Positions 22,224 to 34,975 of a stretch of DNA of 64,000 bases are shown piece after piece. Origin of the DNA: Sclerotiophoma versabilis (lineage: Eukaryota > Ascomycota > Dothideomycetes > Pleosporales > Didymellaceae); the NCBI GenBank assembly GCA_012274445.1, contig JAAROD010000026.1:496001-560000 (forward strand), written 5' to 3'. The translations under genes and the position numbers were made by a program. Position 1 is the first letter of the stretch; each line of letters opens with the position of its first letter. The notes under the pieces were generated by a model. That model was not told the origin of the DNA. It saw only the letters and a list, made by a program, of their open reading frames with translations, and made no database searches.

Positions 22224-23889
22224 TTAGTTCTTCACGCACCAGACAGCAAGCCTCCCAAATTCATCTTCCAGCTTCAACGCGAAGCCCATCGTGACTCGTA
22301 GGAATAAGAGCCGCTGCTCGAGGTATCGCAGCACCTCCAGGTCCGTGTGTACAAGCTGCAAGGCTGTCCGACCAAGGAGCTCATTCCATGCGCGATCCGA
22401 CAAAATGAGTTTCCCGCTACCTATCTGTCCAGTTTCATCAACGATTGGGCCTAGCTGTACACGAAGAGTCAGCTTTGGGCTCTGTTTTCAACCATGAGTA
22501 GATAGGGTAGGTAGTGAAGAACCAGGTACTCAAGCAGGGAAGGGCTATCTACATACAATTTTTGAATTAATTCTTAACTCGACGTTTTTCTCGCACTGCT
22601 TGCACGTCGTGCTTGTCGCATTCGCAAAGACTGCAGTGCCACAGCACTCTGCGCTCAGCAGCATGTTACGCTTGTAGGGCACAACGATATCAAGCGACGT
22701 GATAATGCAAGATACGTAACCTAGGAGCTCTTCACGCGGATTTGCACGTGCAAAATGATCGATATCGACAAAGCTATACAGCGCACGCACAGGACTTTCT
22801 TCATAGCATCTCACATCGACCGTAGGGAAAGGTGGATTAACATGCTCTTTCTTTGTCAGGCGTTGGGCAAATGCGCGCAGACGTCGTGCGTCGCCCATGT
22901 CAGGGTCGATGTCGATGTGAGAGTTGGCGTTTAGCGACAATTTGGCCGTCTTTTCGATCCGCCATCCTGGATTCGATATCAGTAAGACGGTTAGAGATGG
23001 CTGGAGGAAAGATGCCGAGTCACAGAGCCCAGAATAGAGGGTCAGTGAAGCATCAGCTGTGTCGTCAAAGATGCCCAGTGTGAGCAGCTCAGATGTGGTA
23101 CCGTTTCGGTTGATGTCTACGAATTACAACATTAGCCAAAGAGAAAGAAAATGAGGTGGCTGGAATTATTCCAGTTTGTTTGGGAAAGCGATCGGGACAT
23201 ACAACGCTTCCTTGCTCCGATGCTTTTCACACACACGAGCAGCTTAGGCTCATCGACATCATACCCACCATCAGTAAAGCTTCTTAGCGTCATCAGACCG
23301 GGCACTGGCCTCGAGCCTCTACAGTTGAATGGTCGCTTGAGCTGGGTACCATCGTCACTATTGTCGTGCACCATGAGGTGACAATGTCGCTCGCCCTCAG
23401 GGAAGATGGTAGTGAAGAGTGGCGCAGAGTTTGGAGCGAGTGCGTTGTGCCCCGAGCTGTTCGAGATATGAACTGTCCAAACGGTGACAAGCTGTCCAAG
23501 ACGCAGCTTATACTCGGCATTCGCATACCAGAGTCGTACGGTGAGTACACCGGTGTCGTCGGCGAGCATTATCTTGATGTAGCCCTGCGACGCTTTGTGA
23601 CGCTTACTTGGCTTGGCTACGTCGTAGAAGTTGACTATGCGCCCCAAAAGCAATAGGTTGCGGGGGCCAGGCTCAAGGGAGCCCAAATCAGCTTCTTCGT
23701 AATCCATCGTGGGCTGTGGAAGTCACTTGGGGTGGTTCAAGATGGAATGCTAATACACACAGTCCATGTAGTGAGTTCAGATCCACCAGCAGGCTGTACG
23801 ATCGACTGCACCTCATCGGCGGTGAAGCCATCCTTGTTCTTGGTTGGTGACGACGTGAAGGAGGACTGAATGGATGATAGCGCCGGCAT
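22224..23889 (-). CDS. OB-fold ssDNA-binding protein, RPA70/MEIOB-like
   Basis: Four exons on the minus strand, 23889-23761, 23713-23203, 23116-22557 and 22454-22224, give 476 aa; introns are 47, 86 and 102 nt with clean GT-AG ends and matching phases. The middle holds two OB-fold-like segments (LLLGRIVNFYDVA...VLTVRLWYANAEYKLRLGQ, and ELLTLGIFDDTADASLTLY). The C-terminal third has a cysteine set at 371, 372, 385 and 388 (AECCGTAVF, CKQCEKNVELR) placed like the zinc element of the RPA70 C-terminal DNA-binding domain. It is conserved across filamentous ascomycetes to my recollection, without a known function. A meiotic or repair role like animal MEIOB is inference. It follows the inositol synthase gene on the same strand, 380 bases away. 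Confidence 0.8.
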
Positions 23890-24269
23890 CTATGGCTGCA
23901 GAGGTGTGGTAGTGTTGGTAGTGGTGATTAAGTGAAATAGCAGGTGAGGTGAGCTAAGGTGAGGTTGAGATGGAAAGAGCGTGCCTTCCTTCTTCTGGAC
24001 CCTCTCAATTTGGTCAATCATTGTGACCACACTTACAAACAATTGACGCCGCGTGACGAACAGAGAACCTCAAAACAGACAAAATTGTAACTTAAGACAA
24101 CAACGATAGATGCAATATGGCACGAGGCATGACTAAAAACTCATTCGTGTTGTTGTTATAGTATGTAAAGAGCGCAGGGAGTTGGACAAATCAAGAATTA
24201 AGACCGCAGTGACCTCCAGCAATTTATTCCTTCGTGGTACTTGCACGAAGCCGCACCGGTTATGGTAAT
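23890..24269. other. intergenic
   Basis: A spacer of 380 bases between two minus-strand genes, holding the promoter of the OB-fold gene and the 3' end of inositol synthase. A short GGTGAGGT-type direct repeat occurs at 23943-23967. Confidence 0.6.
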
Positions 24270-25937
24270 CTAGAACAGCTTGTGCTCAAGAGTCATGTCG
24301 TTTTCAGGCTCAAGACCAACACACGCGCGGAAGATGTTGGTAAGAGCAGCGCGCTGCTTGGCAAGAGCATTGACAACGGGAGTACCGGCAGGCGTGAGGG
24401 GAGCCTTGAGCATGTAGCTGAGGATGCTAAGCACGCTGTGGAAGCCAGAGTAATCAGTGGCACTTTCACCGGTGCTATGAGCCTTCCATTGAACACGAGT
24501 CATCATCTCGGTAACGAGCACCAGATCGATGATCAGAGGTGAAGCAAGGAGAGAGTCTTCACAAACGTTGAACAGACTGATCGTCTGATGGCCATCCAAG
24601 AAGATTTCTGCGTAGTACTCGTCAAGAGCACGCTTGTCGTCGCCAACAGCAGGCATGTACTTGATAACGACGCAGTGATCGGGGTGCTCACCATCCTTGT
24701 ACAGGACATTATTGGCAGCAACCATGTCATCAACAACGTTGGACTTGGAGATCTCCTTCGAGCGGAACTGCTTCTGCGAGCTGAGGTTCATGCCGTCGTT
24801 ATTACCAAGATGGTTGTAGCTTGCAATGGAGGTGAGTTTGATACCCGCGTTGATCAAGAAGTCAACAAGGGCAGACTTCATCTTGGTCTGACCGGATTTG
24901 AAGTCGTCACCACCAATGAAGGCACCGTGCCTCTCAGCAAGCTGGATAGCACCTGGAACAAAAGTATTCTGGGGAGATCCGTTGATGAAAGGAGCGTTCT
25001 CGAGGATCGAAGCAACAGCGAAGACGGTTGATGGGGCGACTTCTTCGTGACCAGACTCGATAGCCTTCATGAGGTTGTCAGCAGTATCGTTGACGCCCTC
25101 CAAGATGTCGGCATAACGCTCCGTGTTGGCAGTCCACTGCACAATGACCTTGTCAAGACCATTGGTAGCCTTGAACTCACTGGAGAGTTTATCAGCGACC
25201 AAGCTTTGTATGCTTTGCACCAAATTTACTTACCGAATGTCCTTGCGAATCTGTTCGACATGGGCCATGGAGGCCTTGGAGCCTTCCAGAATGTTGTCGG
25301 CGCGCTCCTCCTGGTTAGCTGCAATGAAGTCGGGATAGTAGATACTAGGGAGCGGCTTCATGGTGGCCATCTCCTTGCGAACCAGCATCTTCAGCGAAGG
25401 TGAAAGAACCTTGGCACGGTCCATAGCGTCAGCCAAATTCATGCCGCTGATGTCCCAACCACCAATGACGAGATCATTGGGGTGAACCATCGGCAGAAGG
25501 TCGTGAAAGGGGATATGAATTTCCTTGCCAGACTTGCTGTCAACGCCAAGCTTAGTCGTGGAGCTCATGATGACCGAGCCGTAGTAGTTGGCGGCACGCT
25601 TGCCTTCCTTCGTCTCCCACACCAGATTACGCTTATTGGCGATGATACCAGCGGTAACAGTAGTTCCATTGTTACCACCAAGACCTACGAGCATCACACC
25701 GACCTTGGGGACCTTGCGGTCGACCTTGAAGTCGTAGAGAGTCTCCTTGGGCGCGGCAACATACTTACCGTCCGGATTCTGAGTAATGTCGGTGGTACGG
25801 TAAGTGTACTTGGTCTTGATAGTGTCTTCGGTGTATTCGACATTCGGAGAGTTGACAACAAAGAGATCGTTAGCCGGTGCCGCCTGCACGTTAAACCCAT
25901 CCGCATGGCCGACGCGTTCTTCGGCATGAGGTGCCAT
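24270..25937 (-). CDS. ino1: inositol-3-phosphate synthase
   Basis: Two exons on the minus strand, 25937-25234 and 25179-24270, with a 54-nt intron, give 537 aa, the usual length. The enzyme converts glucose 6-phosphate to 1D-myo-inositol 3-phosphate with internal NAD redox, the committed step of inositol and phosphatidylinositol synthesis, in the cytosol. Visible: NAD-binding GLGGNNGTT at 85-93, [26 protein letters not shown], the catalytic-domain blocks [16 protein letters not shown] and [13 protein letters not shown], and KSNVVDDMV. The start places a normal N-terminal arm ahead of the Rossmann domain. No inositol-responsive element of the yeast type was seen upstream. Confidence 0.97.
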
Positions 25938-28475
25938 ATTGTTCGCTTTAGGTGTTCTTGTTGGCTTGTTGCTCAGCGAATTTATCTGCGAAAGTCAAGA
26001 TCCGACGCTGCCCCAGAGGGAGAAGTGCGTCGGCCGGCGAATGGGTTATGGACGCTGTGGGTTGTGAGTGATATTGTTGCCTTCATGATAATCTCAAGAC
26101 CTACGAGGAAAGAAGATTGGAGAACGTCTTGGCGGTTAGGGCTCTCACAAGCCCAAGAGACGATTTGGTGAGGGTTTGGATAGGGAGCTTTTGGATGCTT
26201 GCGAGCTTGTATGGCCGATGAGTTGGTATTTTGTGGTTGGTGCTACTGTTGGGAGGGTCACGTCTGCTATATACTTACCCCTCGTACCTGCCTCTTATCG
26301 ATTGGCAATGAGGCTAATTCACCCGCGTGCTGCCGGGTAGCGACGACTCCCACCGCTTCTTTCATTTGACTCCACAATCCGAGCCAATTCATGCCGCTGC
26401 AGCCCGTGACGGTTCCCAGAAGGCCAATGGTGTGGCGAGTTTCTCCGTCTTCTTGCTCCACGCCGCGCCCGCCATCACTGTCAATTTCACTTTGCAGCGA
26501 ACCGAACCGCACTTGGAATAGCGAGCACGCAGCATGCCTGGGCGAGCATACAACAGCACGCCAGAGGACGGAAGACGACATGTGTCGGCTTGACAGCTGT
26601 CACCACACTGATATGGCAGTGGTGCGTGGTGGTTGTGTACCAGTCTTTGACGTCCGAGTTCGCCCATCGTACCCCGCGTATACTTGCACTAGGCGGGAGA
26701 AAAGAGCGGTGGACGTGAACACGTGGGCCGTATTGCATATCACTCCACGGTTCAGGATCGACTGTTGACGACCGAGGCATGCGAAAAAGCGCTGCTCAGA
26801 CCTCTTCGACTCCGTGGACATTCGCCAGGATGATCGAACTCCTGGACCAGTCTTGCTAATGATTCGTTCCGATTTAACACTAAAGCACGCGACGCCCCAT
26901 CTGTACCAGCGCAAGCCCAGAGCATTTCTCGGTGGTCGCCTCTTTGACACCGTGTTGAGCCGCAAGTGACAAGATAGTGTGCAAGCTTCGTGCGCGTTCT
27001 TTGGAGTCACAGGAGATGTCGGGTGTCTTCGTGTAACCCAAAGTATAGCATGCACGCAGGACGATAACCGAACTTCCAAGAGACTACGATGACTTCTGCG
27101 CGTGGTGCAGCGCTTGTTTGTCCTGCTGGAGACAACCAGCAGTTGGGATTCAAATGCTTACCAGGGCTTGCCGCGAAAGTTCAATGCAATGGTCGAAGCA
27201 ACTTCTGCAGGGCGAGAAGTATTTCCGTGAGACCAATATCCGCTGTCCCACGGCTATATGTAGCAACATGCACCTGGCCATCTCCATATCAGTGCTCAAG
27301 CTTACCCACCAGTCCGTGCGACCGACGTTGTTTCCAAGACACTGAGGTCAGGGCTGTGTGGCATATTTCAAACTGTTCGAAACTCGAAGGTTGCAGGTAA
27401 CGTCATGAATCCAAGGCTGTCGTCTCAGCAACCAAGCGGACGAGGGAAAATGTTTATCAAGAAACTCTTCCTGTGTCGACAGAACCTCAACATCAATAAG
27501 CCATGTGTCCAATAATTGCGCACGAAGGATCCAATCAAGCAGGTGGCTTAGGCTTAATGTCCGGGTTGGATGGTTCTCCTGCGCATAGGCACCTAGCGAA
27601 CAAAGCCTTAATCCGGCTCTGTGTCGCACCGCTTGGCCTTACCGCTTCATCCGACATCTTAGGTACCACGCGAGTGCAGCCTCATCTGATGGTTGCACAC
27701 GATCGAATAGACTTCGTCATGGGCGCTTGCGACATCGTCGAGACGGTTCGACGGAAATTCGTTTCATCGCGCATTTGATAGCGTCTATGTTGTGACTGGC
27801 TCCACGCTCAGGGACCACTTTGATTCTGCAAGCTGCCGCTCCGTGCGCGCCTAAGCTAGTCCGTCGAATCATTGGCGCTGCCCAGCAAGTCGAGGAACGC
27901 CACGATTCAGGGACCATGTGGGTTACGTGCAGGACATCAGAAAGGTCTCGAAGTGCGCGCGTGCCTTTGGTTCTCTGCGCTTTTGTCTTTGATTACTTGT
28001 CCAGCTCCATTGTCCGTCACCCTCTTTGTGTGGTCGACTTGTCCGAGCCTCGCTCAATCCTCATTATCAGTCCTCTGTCCACTACCACGTTAACAGAACA
28101 TCATCCAACATTGCGAGTGTCGCTGGTGGGGCTGATCAGTCTCAAACGGGCTGGTACTGCTACTACGCTAACCATTTCTCCGCTGCCGTCCTCAGATCAG
28201 AGCTAAACCAGTACCCTTTCTGCATCGCCTCTCCTGATCCAGCAAGGCCGGCCGTGTTCGAAGATCAAACAGCCTGCAGGTAGTCAGGGATCTTTTATCG
28301 GCAGCCGCATGCGCCTTCGAGGCTCTGTCGTTTGGTTCTCACCATCCATCCCATGTCAACCCAGTGGAAACAACGCCAAACATCACATCATCGAAAGTGA
28401 AGGACGACTTCGCCAGCTAGAGCACGACCTACCGTTAATCGTACTGGCCTTACAGGCTTACCATCCACACACGAC
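25938..28475. other. intergenic, 2.5 kb
   Basis: Space between the divergent inositol synthase and LIM genes. Open frames reach 159 codons but are mutually overlapping on both strands and without motifs. No repeat or RNA gene was recognised. Confidence 0.5.
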
Positions 28476-30787
28476 ATGGATCGAATGAGCGGGTTGCCGA
28501 TGATCAAATGTTCATCATGTGGGATTGACATTGATATCTTGCAACTGGCCGATCATGTCTGTGCTACAGCTCCTCTCCCTGCAGCTGGTAAGTAGAGAAG
28601 AGAAGAAAATGGTCTACCTCAGGCTCACATACCTGACATAGGCTCAGCAACGGTTTCTTCTGCAATCCAAGCCCAGTCGCAAGCGCCTCCCCGAGAATCG
28701 ACGTCGCCAAAACTTGAACGCGCTACGACCTTCGGAGGGCCATCGTTCAGCACGAGATATGAGAGTCAAACCTCCTCGGGCCGCATGCCGGCACCACCCA
28801 GGATAGACTCACAAGCAGCCAGTAAGACAACAATTTGTCTCCCTTCACCAACTATGAACGATCACTAAGCAACTTAGATAAACCATTTCGCCCCCTCGAG
28901 CCATCACCAATGAGCAGCAACTATAGCGATCCAAGAAGTCGCTCCCCGCTACCTTCTGCGCTTCCCAAGTCACCCTACGCCCTGAACCGAAGTGCAACGA
29001 GCCCAATACCGCCATCTGTCTCCCCGCCCTCGCCTGATCTTCCTGCCAATATGGACTCTGCCTTTCCTCGATTTCCTACCAACCGAGCAGCTTCGCCTCG
29101 AAGCGCACGACCACAAGACCGTGAGAGGCTTGACGCCACGTACAATCAGCGATACCCCGAACCTAGTCCCCTCTTTGCACCCCTTAGCCCCCGCATAAAT
29201 GGTGGAGAGAACGTCTCGAAACGCATGGACAGCATCGCACCCGGTCCCTTCGACGGCCGACGCCCAAGCACAGCTAGTGCGCCTAGATCGCCTTCGCATG
29301 AGCCATCGCTTGGCCACCGTCGGACAGAGACGCAGGGAAGTACGAGGAGTGTTGGGAGTGGATCGAATTCACGGACGTCACTGGCGTCAAGCACATCGCG
29401 AGCTTCTGCATATTCCAATCGTAGCGTCGGCTTGCCCAGCCGATCAAAATCTGGGCCGACTGCGGCGATGCCTCGACCCCCATTACCCGCTGCGACCGAA
29501 GATACCGAGGGTATCGATGCTTTCCTTGGACGTTTGCAGAATGAAGCTAAACGTCCAGGGCAATTGAGTCAAGAAGATAGGTCGAAGACACATCCATTGC
29601 GCAAGGCAAGCCAAGAAAGGAAAGGGCCACCGCCACGACCAAGAAGACCTTCAGAGAAAGATTTGCCTCCAGCAAATATTGCCGAGTACAAGACTTCAGA
29701 CTTCGCCCCTCGATCACACAACGTGTTCCCCTCGCGCAACCCTAGTCGGACGGAATCCGAGACAGGCCTCCGAAGGGATCCTGGGCCTGCGCGGTCATTA
29801 CAGCCACCACCACCAGTTACAACCAACTACAGCATCGACACACCATCTGGTGTCCTCCACACACCGTCTGACTCCGGTTTGTCGGACGATTCATACGCCA
29901 GCTATACCACACGGAGCGTCGCAAGCTCCCGCTCAAGCCCTCCCAGCTCAGAGGCAGGACATTCGCGCAATGTCTCCAAGGGCAGCCGTTCGGATTATCT
30001 GGCAGAGGAAGGTTTCCAGAGAACTGCGAGCCCTGATTCTTACGTCAGTTCAAAGCCCGCTTCTTCTCAAGCACAAGGTCGAAGACCGCCTGCAAGCTAC
30101 ACACGTCCAAACTTATCTGAACCAATTCCACAAATACTGTCACCTGGGTTCAGAAGTCCCAGTGCACCAGAATCCCCAATGGATCCCGCCATCCAGCTAG
30201 GAGGGTATTTTGAGAGGCGCCCGAAAGAACATCCCTCGCCACAAGACCCTGCCTTGAACCTTGCGCAGAGCCCTCCGAGACGCAGACCGGAATCTGGACC
30301 GCGACAAGGAGAGGTCCGCCGGCCAGCGCCCGCAAGTAAAGGAAATTGCCGTGGGTGCTCCGAGCCTATCGTTGGCAAGTCCGTTAAAGATTCTTCTGGT
30401 CGCCTAACCGGACGCTACCACAGGTCTTGTTTCGTTTGCCGAACATGCGGCGACAGCTTCCCAACTGCTGAATTCTACGTTTTTGAGAACGCACCCTACT
30501 GCGAGCATCACTACCACAAGCTTAACGGATCTCTTTGCAACACTTGCAATCGCGGTATTGAAGGCCAATATCTGGAGACAGACACACAGGGAAAGTACCA
30601 TCCCAGATGCTTCACATGTTCTACGTGTAGGACTCCGCTGAACGCTGATTACTATGAGGTTGGCGGACGAAAGTTTTGCGAACGTCATGGTCAGCAAGCT
30701 GCAGCTCCACGCCAGAATTATCTCGGACCTGGCGACTACCGTCCTCGAAACGTGCAGAAGCGTAGAACAAGACTTATGATGATGTGA
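28476..30787 (+). CDS. two-LIM-domain protein, paxillin-like
   Basis: Three exons, 28476-28587, 28642-28821 and 28878-30787, with introns of 54 and 56 nt, give 733 aa. The N-terminus has a small Cys/His motif (IKCSSCGIDIDI, ADHVC). Residues about 90-580 are Ser/Pro/Arg-rich and disordered, with many SP sites. Two LIM zinc domains occupy about 588-640 (CRGCSEPIVG, CFVCRTCGDSF, CEHHYHKL) and 650-705 (CNTCNRGI, CFTCSTCRTPL, CERHG), with a short basic end. The layout matches fungal paxillin homologues (Pxl1/PaxB type) that act at sites of polarised growth and septation. The first two exons are short and easily missed; the join is supported by phase and by the Cys/His motif. The exact orthologue is inferred. 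Confidence 0.88.
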
Positions 30788-32723
30788 GCCAAACCAGCGC
30801 TCATGGAGATCAGCATTCCTATCATTGTTTCATTAGCCACTTCCTTTTTTGTAACGTAAGCGTTTTGGCTTTTTGCGTTGTGATGAGCATTCTCTTTGGA
30901 CTACTTCATTCTGATACCCGGCTAGTCCGCCTCCGTCCACACCGTTCTGCTTCTCTCCTTTTGTTCCATCAAGCCTACGTTGCGCTTCGCCATTTGAAAC
31001 TTCTTCATTGGCATCTTTTCGACATTACAGTCGTGGAGGCATCTGGTCACATCTTTTTGGTGACCAAGTAATTTACTTCGGGTCTTTGCCTATATCTTTA
31101 ACTCGATGAGTTCCGACCTGACGTCTGAACAACTCTGTAACAATACACCACTATCTAATACCGAACCTCGAGATGGATGCCTTCAATAATGTACCATGAC
31201 CATTTCCAATCTCAACCATGCTACAATTCGTCATTTGACGCCTGCTATTCCTCCGGGACCGCGGACATCGCGTGCAATATGGTTGTGCGTTCCTTCACAT
31301 TGCGGCTTCGACTTGACAGGCTCGTTCAAGGCCTCAATTGGCGCGATGACAACGCAGACTTCTTCAATACGCAGTCACACTCCGTAAATCGCCAGGGCAT
31401 TGGCCAATTGTGGTTATTTGCAGATCACACACCCACCGATGCTTACTGCAGCTTCTTTGGGCACAAGGGTTACATTGCGCCTCTTCCGACAGCAAACGGT
31501 ATAGGAAGTATCCTCACCTGTTGGGCACAACGAGTTCCCATCGTTCTTCACAACTTACTAGCTTTGCTGACATTGAAGCTCAGTATGTACATAAGCAGCA
31601 GCTTTGGCGCCGGTAGAAGTTCAACACCATCAGCAACAGCTTTCTTCGAACGCACTCGACAGCATTCCTAGTGACCATAACTTCGCCAATTTACTTGCTT
31701 CCATCCATACTTAGGTATAGACTACAGCGGTTACAGGTGCTTTTCATGATGTCCACTTCAGTACATGTTCCGGCCAACCAGCTCGCCAAGGATGACCCGC
31801 CATCGCCTGTCAGTACATTCCTCCTTTTGCTATGCCATTGCTGACACGCCGTCCGTAGCCTAGGCCACCACCTAACACCCCCACTGGTGACACTCTGAGT
31901 GGTTTATCACCGTCTCCTGTAGGTTGTTGGAGAAACTATGAATGCCTGCAGGGCTAACATGAAGTTTGAAGCCTTTTCTACCTCCATCTTACAAGAACAA
32001 GCCGACAGAGCTTCTCGAGGCCGTAGGCACGCTTCTCAAATTCATCCAAATGCAGCTCACAGGTGAATCTCCCCACCAACCCCTGCTCCGCCTCGTTGCG
32101 AGCTTGCCTATGGAGATGATCTACCTCCACCTCCGCCCTCACCCATATCAGTGAACGCTCCGTCCCTGACATATCTGCGTTATCGCCATCAAGTAAGTAC
32201 TACTTCTCTGATTAATCAAGAATGGCATTTTGACATGATAATAGAGCTTCTCGGCCCTTCCTGACTCCATCGTCTCATGACGACGGTGTGAAGAGCTTGG
32301 TCGGGCGGACACTCCGCCCCCTCTGAGGCCAGGTCAGTCGAGGACTTGGGCCTCGATGTGTCTCACCCTTTGCCACGCAGTGAGTACCCACAGACACTTC
32401 TATAACCGATACCTTAAAACTGACTTAGGCCGGAGCCTTCAGACCTCCTATGGCTCCTTCTCCACATGATGATGGGACGTTGGTCCTGTATGCTTAGGCT
32501 AGTAGGCTAGCGACGGGGGACTTGAGCTTACGTTCACTGTCTCGGGACAACGTCAAAAACTCCGAAAGATGATGTTTTAGCGACCATACTGCGTCAATGT
32601 GGAAGTAAGACGTGATGATAATGATAATTAGGGTAAGAAGCAATCTAACATTGTTGTCTTCGGCTCTCGGTCTTGACTTCATAGCATGGCCAACTTTCCT
32701 CACAAATGCCATGTACCCTGGCC
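30788..32723. other. intergenic with possible proline-rich gene remnant
   Basis: The first 400 bases are the LIM gene 3' region. A plus-strand ATG frame at 31177-31671 (164 codons) has no recognisable domain. From 31748 to about 32330 short plus-strand pieces rich in proline (DDPPSPV, PRPPPNTPTGDT, LPPPPPSPISV) are separated by GT-AG-like signals, listed separately below. Confidence 0.4.
31758..32330 (+). pseudogene. possible proline-rich multi-exon remnant
   Basis: An ATG-led piece near 31758 (MSTSVHVPANQLAKDD) is followed by intron-like sequences with GTCAGT, GTAGGT and GTAAGT donors and CTGAC/CTAAC branch sites. Intervening open pieces are PRPPPNTPTGDTLSG, KPFLPPSYKNKPTE and GDDLPPPPPSPISV. 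They do not join into one long frame with consistent phase. It may be a decayed gene or a short, poorly conserved one. Confidence 0.2.
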
Positions 32724-33707
32724 TCATTGACTACCCATGACGCCCATTTCTCCATCACTTGACTCACTCACTTTCCTACTCATGCCCACATTCCCCTCTT
32801 CTGGCCGCCATACAAACAGCAACCCCAGGACCGCCACCATCGGTACACCATCAAATACGTACAACGTCCACTCATGCGCGATCAGGTACGCCGCATTGCC
32901 CATCGCGTACTCGATCAATCTAAAGATACAGCGGAACAATATGAGCGCACTGAGCGTGTACAATACATGGAGCTTCTTCTTCCATGCATCGTTCGCCCCA
33001 TCATGTCCTTGGCTCGAAATACGGTTCATGCGGACATGAAAGTCGACAGTGGCGATGAGAAAGACAACAAAAGTAGCGACCTGCAGGGCCAGACCAGCAA
33101 TCACAACTTTTTCTCCCGCCAGTGCGAACGAGAGCTTCATTGTGCCCATCAGACTTGCACCTAACCGCCGTTAGCATGTCGCTCCACCTCCATGTACTCC
33201 GCTCATCACACTCACCTAGGCCTTGGATAATTAACGTCGAGATATCTGCCGTAACGAAGATACGCGTGAACCACCTCGGACTGATCCGCGAGATGGATGA
33301 GGCGTCGGCGAGGCGGATGGTCCGACCCAGCATTATATACACGGTTGCAGCGAAGAACAGCGGTCCAATCAGGAGAAGTGTGCCTTGCATGATGAAGGGC
33401 GCCCATGAAGTGTTGGAGTAGTGACTTCCTATGCGCGCGGCAAAGCCAGTGATTTCGCCTGGGTTGTGTTAGGTGGAGACTCGTTTTGATAGTATTCGGG
33501 CGTAGGAAGATTGCGCGAATGGGAAACCTTACACAGTCCACCGAGGATTATGTAGATAGTGCTCGTTTTGCGGTGCCGTATGTAGGCGTACACGTGGAGA
33601 AGAGATAAGAGGAAGAACAGGATAAGGAAGAGGATTGCGGCGGGGAGGGAGGGGATGTAGCGATACATCTTCCAGTCGAGTGAGGGAGAGGAGGGTGGGT
33701 TTGCCAT
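32724..33707 (-). CDS. RTA1-like membrane protein (7 TM)
   Basis: Three exons on the minus strand, 33707-33533, 33458-33216 and 33160-32724, with 74- and 55-nt introns, give 284 aa. Seven hydrophobic helices are visible, starting with PAAILFLILFFLLSLLHVY. Family marks include GGLCEITGFAAR across the first splice junction, APFIMQGTLLLIGPLFFAATVYM-like helix 3 and the RCIFRLIEYA segment in the C-terminal half. RTA1/Rsb1-like proteins are fungal-specific, in plasma or vacuolar membranes, and are linked to lipid translocation and resistance to aminocholesterols; the substrate of this member is unknown. The tail is short and acidic/Ser-rich. Confidence 0.9.
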
Positions 33708-34975
33708 AGTGGTGAGCTTGGGGAGTATTCAAGGTGAAGATGCAGGAGCTGATTGTATGAGTAGATCATGCAATGAGATTTACGACTGAGTAGATGGATA
33801 CTGTGTTGCGGTGAGACAAGCTACATTATAACTATTCTTGTTGATGAAGCAGGTAGTCCCTGCGAACGCGAACTCCTTTCGATGAAGCCATGCTGGAGAT
33901 GCGTCTTTCGCACTCGCTTGCGGTGGCTGCGCAACAAGCATGGCTTCTTGTTGTGGAATTGAGAGCTTCCTTCGCATAGCACTGCAGGGCTGACTGGTTT
34001 TGGCGCTAAATTCGCATTCGCAGTGCTGGCCAATCAGAACGAGCCACTAATCCCTGCTTGAGTTGAAACGGTGAGGTCACTTCTGCAGTTTTGTACGATA
34101 GCTGGCGGTAGTCAAAGCACTCGTTTCTTAGTGTTCAGACTTGTATCGTAGATAGCAGTGGTGACTTTCGCGCTCGTTCCTCAAGACTGTGCTGACGACT
34201 GCCTGCTGAGACGTGGTACCTGTCGCTTCAGCGGTCAGTTGATCAGGCACCCTGGCGCCTTGGTCCAAACTGCCGCTCAGTGGCTTTCGGTATGCTTGAG
34301 CTCTACGCACTGTCTTGACAGTGTACTGGTCAAGCTTCGTAGTCAGATATCATCCCCGCAACGCACGGGCCATTATTGTTGTAGGTGTAGAAGGCGACAG
34401 ACCAGACCCCTAGGAAACGAGGTTCACCACCTGAGCGAAGACAACAAAGTTGACTCCGTTTTAGCTAGTTTTTGCGACTTGCATCAACAACACTTTCACA
34501 CACAGCTGCTGTAAGCAATGCAACTCTTTACACGAAGTAATGTATGAATTTGCGTTGAAGGTGTAGGCAAGAGACAAAGGGAGATGCTCTATTGCCTGTA
34601 CAAACTTGGCGAGGAGGCCTCTTGGTGGTGTGGTAAACCTCGTTCCTGACCGTCTAGTATAACCAGCATTCGATGCACGGGATGGCAGGGAGCGAGAGAC
34701 CAGCGTCGAAGCGCAGAGAAGCCTATCACCACACCTCAAGCCAGCTGGCCTCTGTTTGAGTGGAGGGGCGAAGGGTGAAATGCAGGCCATCAGGCAGGGG
34801 TTGCTCTCCGCAATTAGCGAGCCGGATGCTCTTGGCGCTCACTTCTCGAACACGTTGCTAGAAAGAGCTCACTGGACCCCCTCTCCATCACCCATCTCCA
34901 GCGTCGCCCACGACCCCTTCCTCCTCACTTCTTTTCGTCTCTTTTCTCTTCTCTTGGGCCTCAAGACTCGCAACC
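33708..34975. other. intergenic
   Basis: Shared divergent promoter region of the RTA1-like gene and Sec61 alpha. A pyrimidine-rich tract (34895-34955, CTCTTTTCTCTT type) directly precedes the Sec61 start, common in strongly expressed fungal genes. No gene supported. Confidence 0.55.

Noticed and set aside
24588..26171. Plus-strand frames opposite inositol synthase
   Set aside because: Antisense shadows caused by codon bias; no domain.
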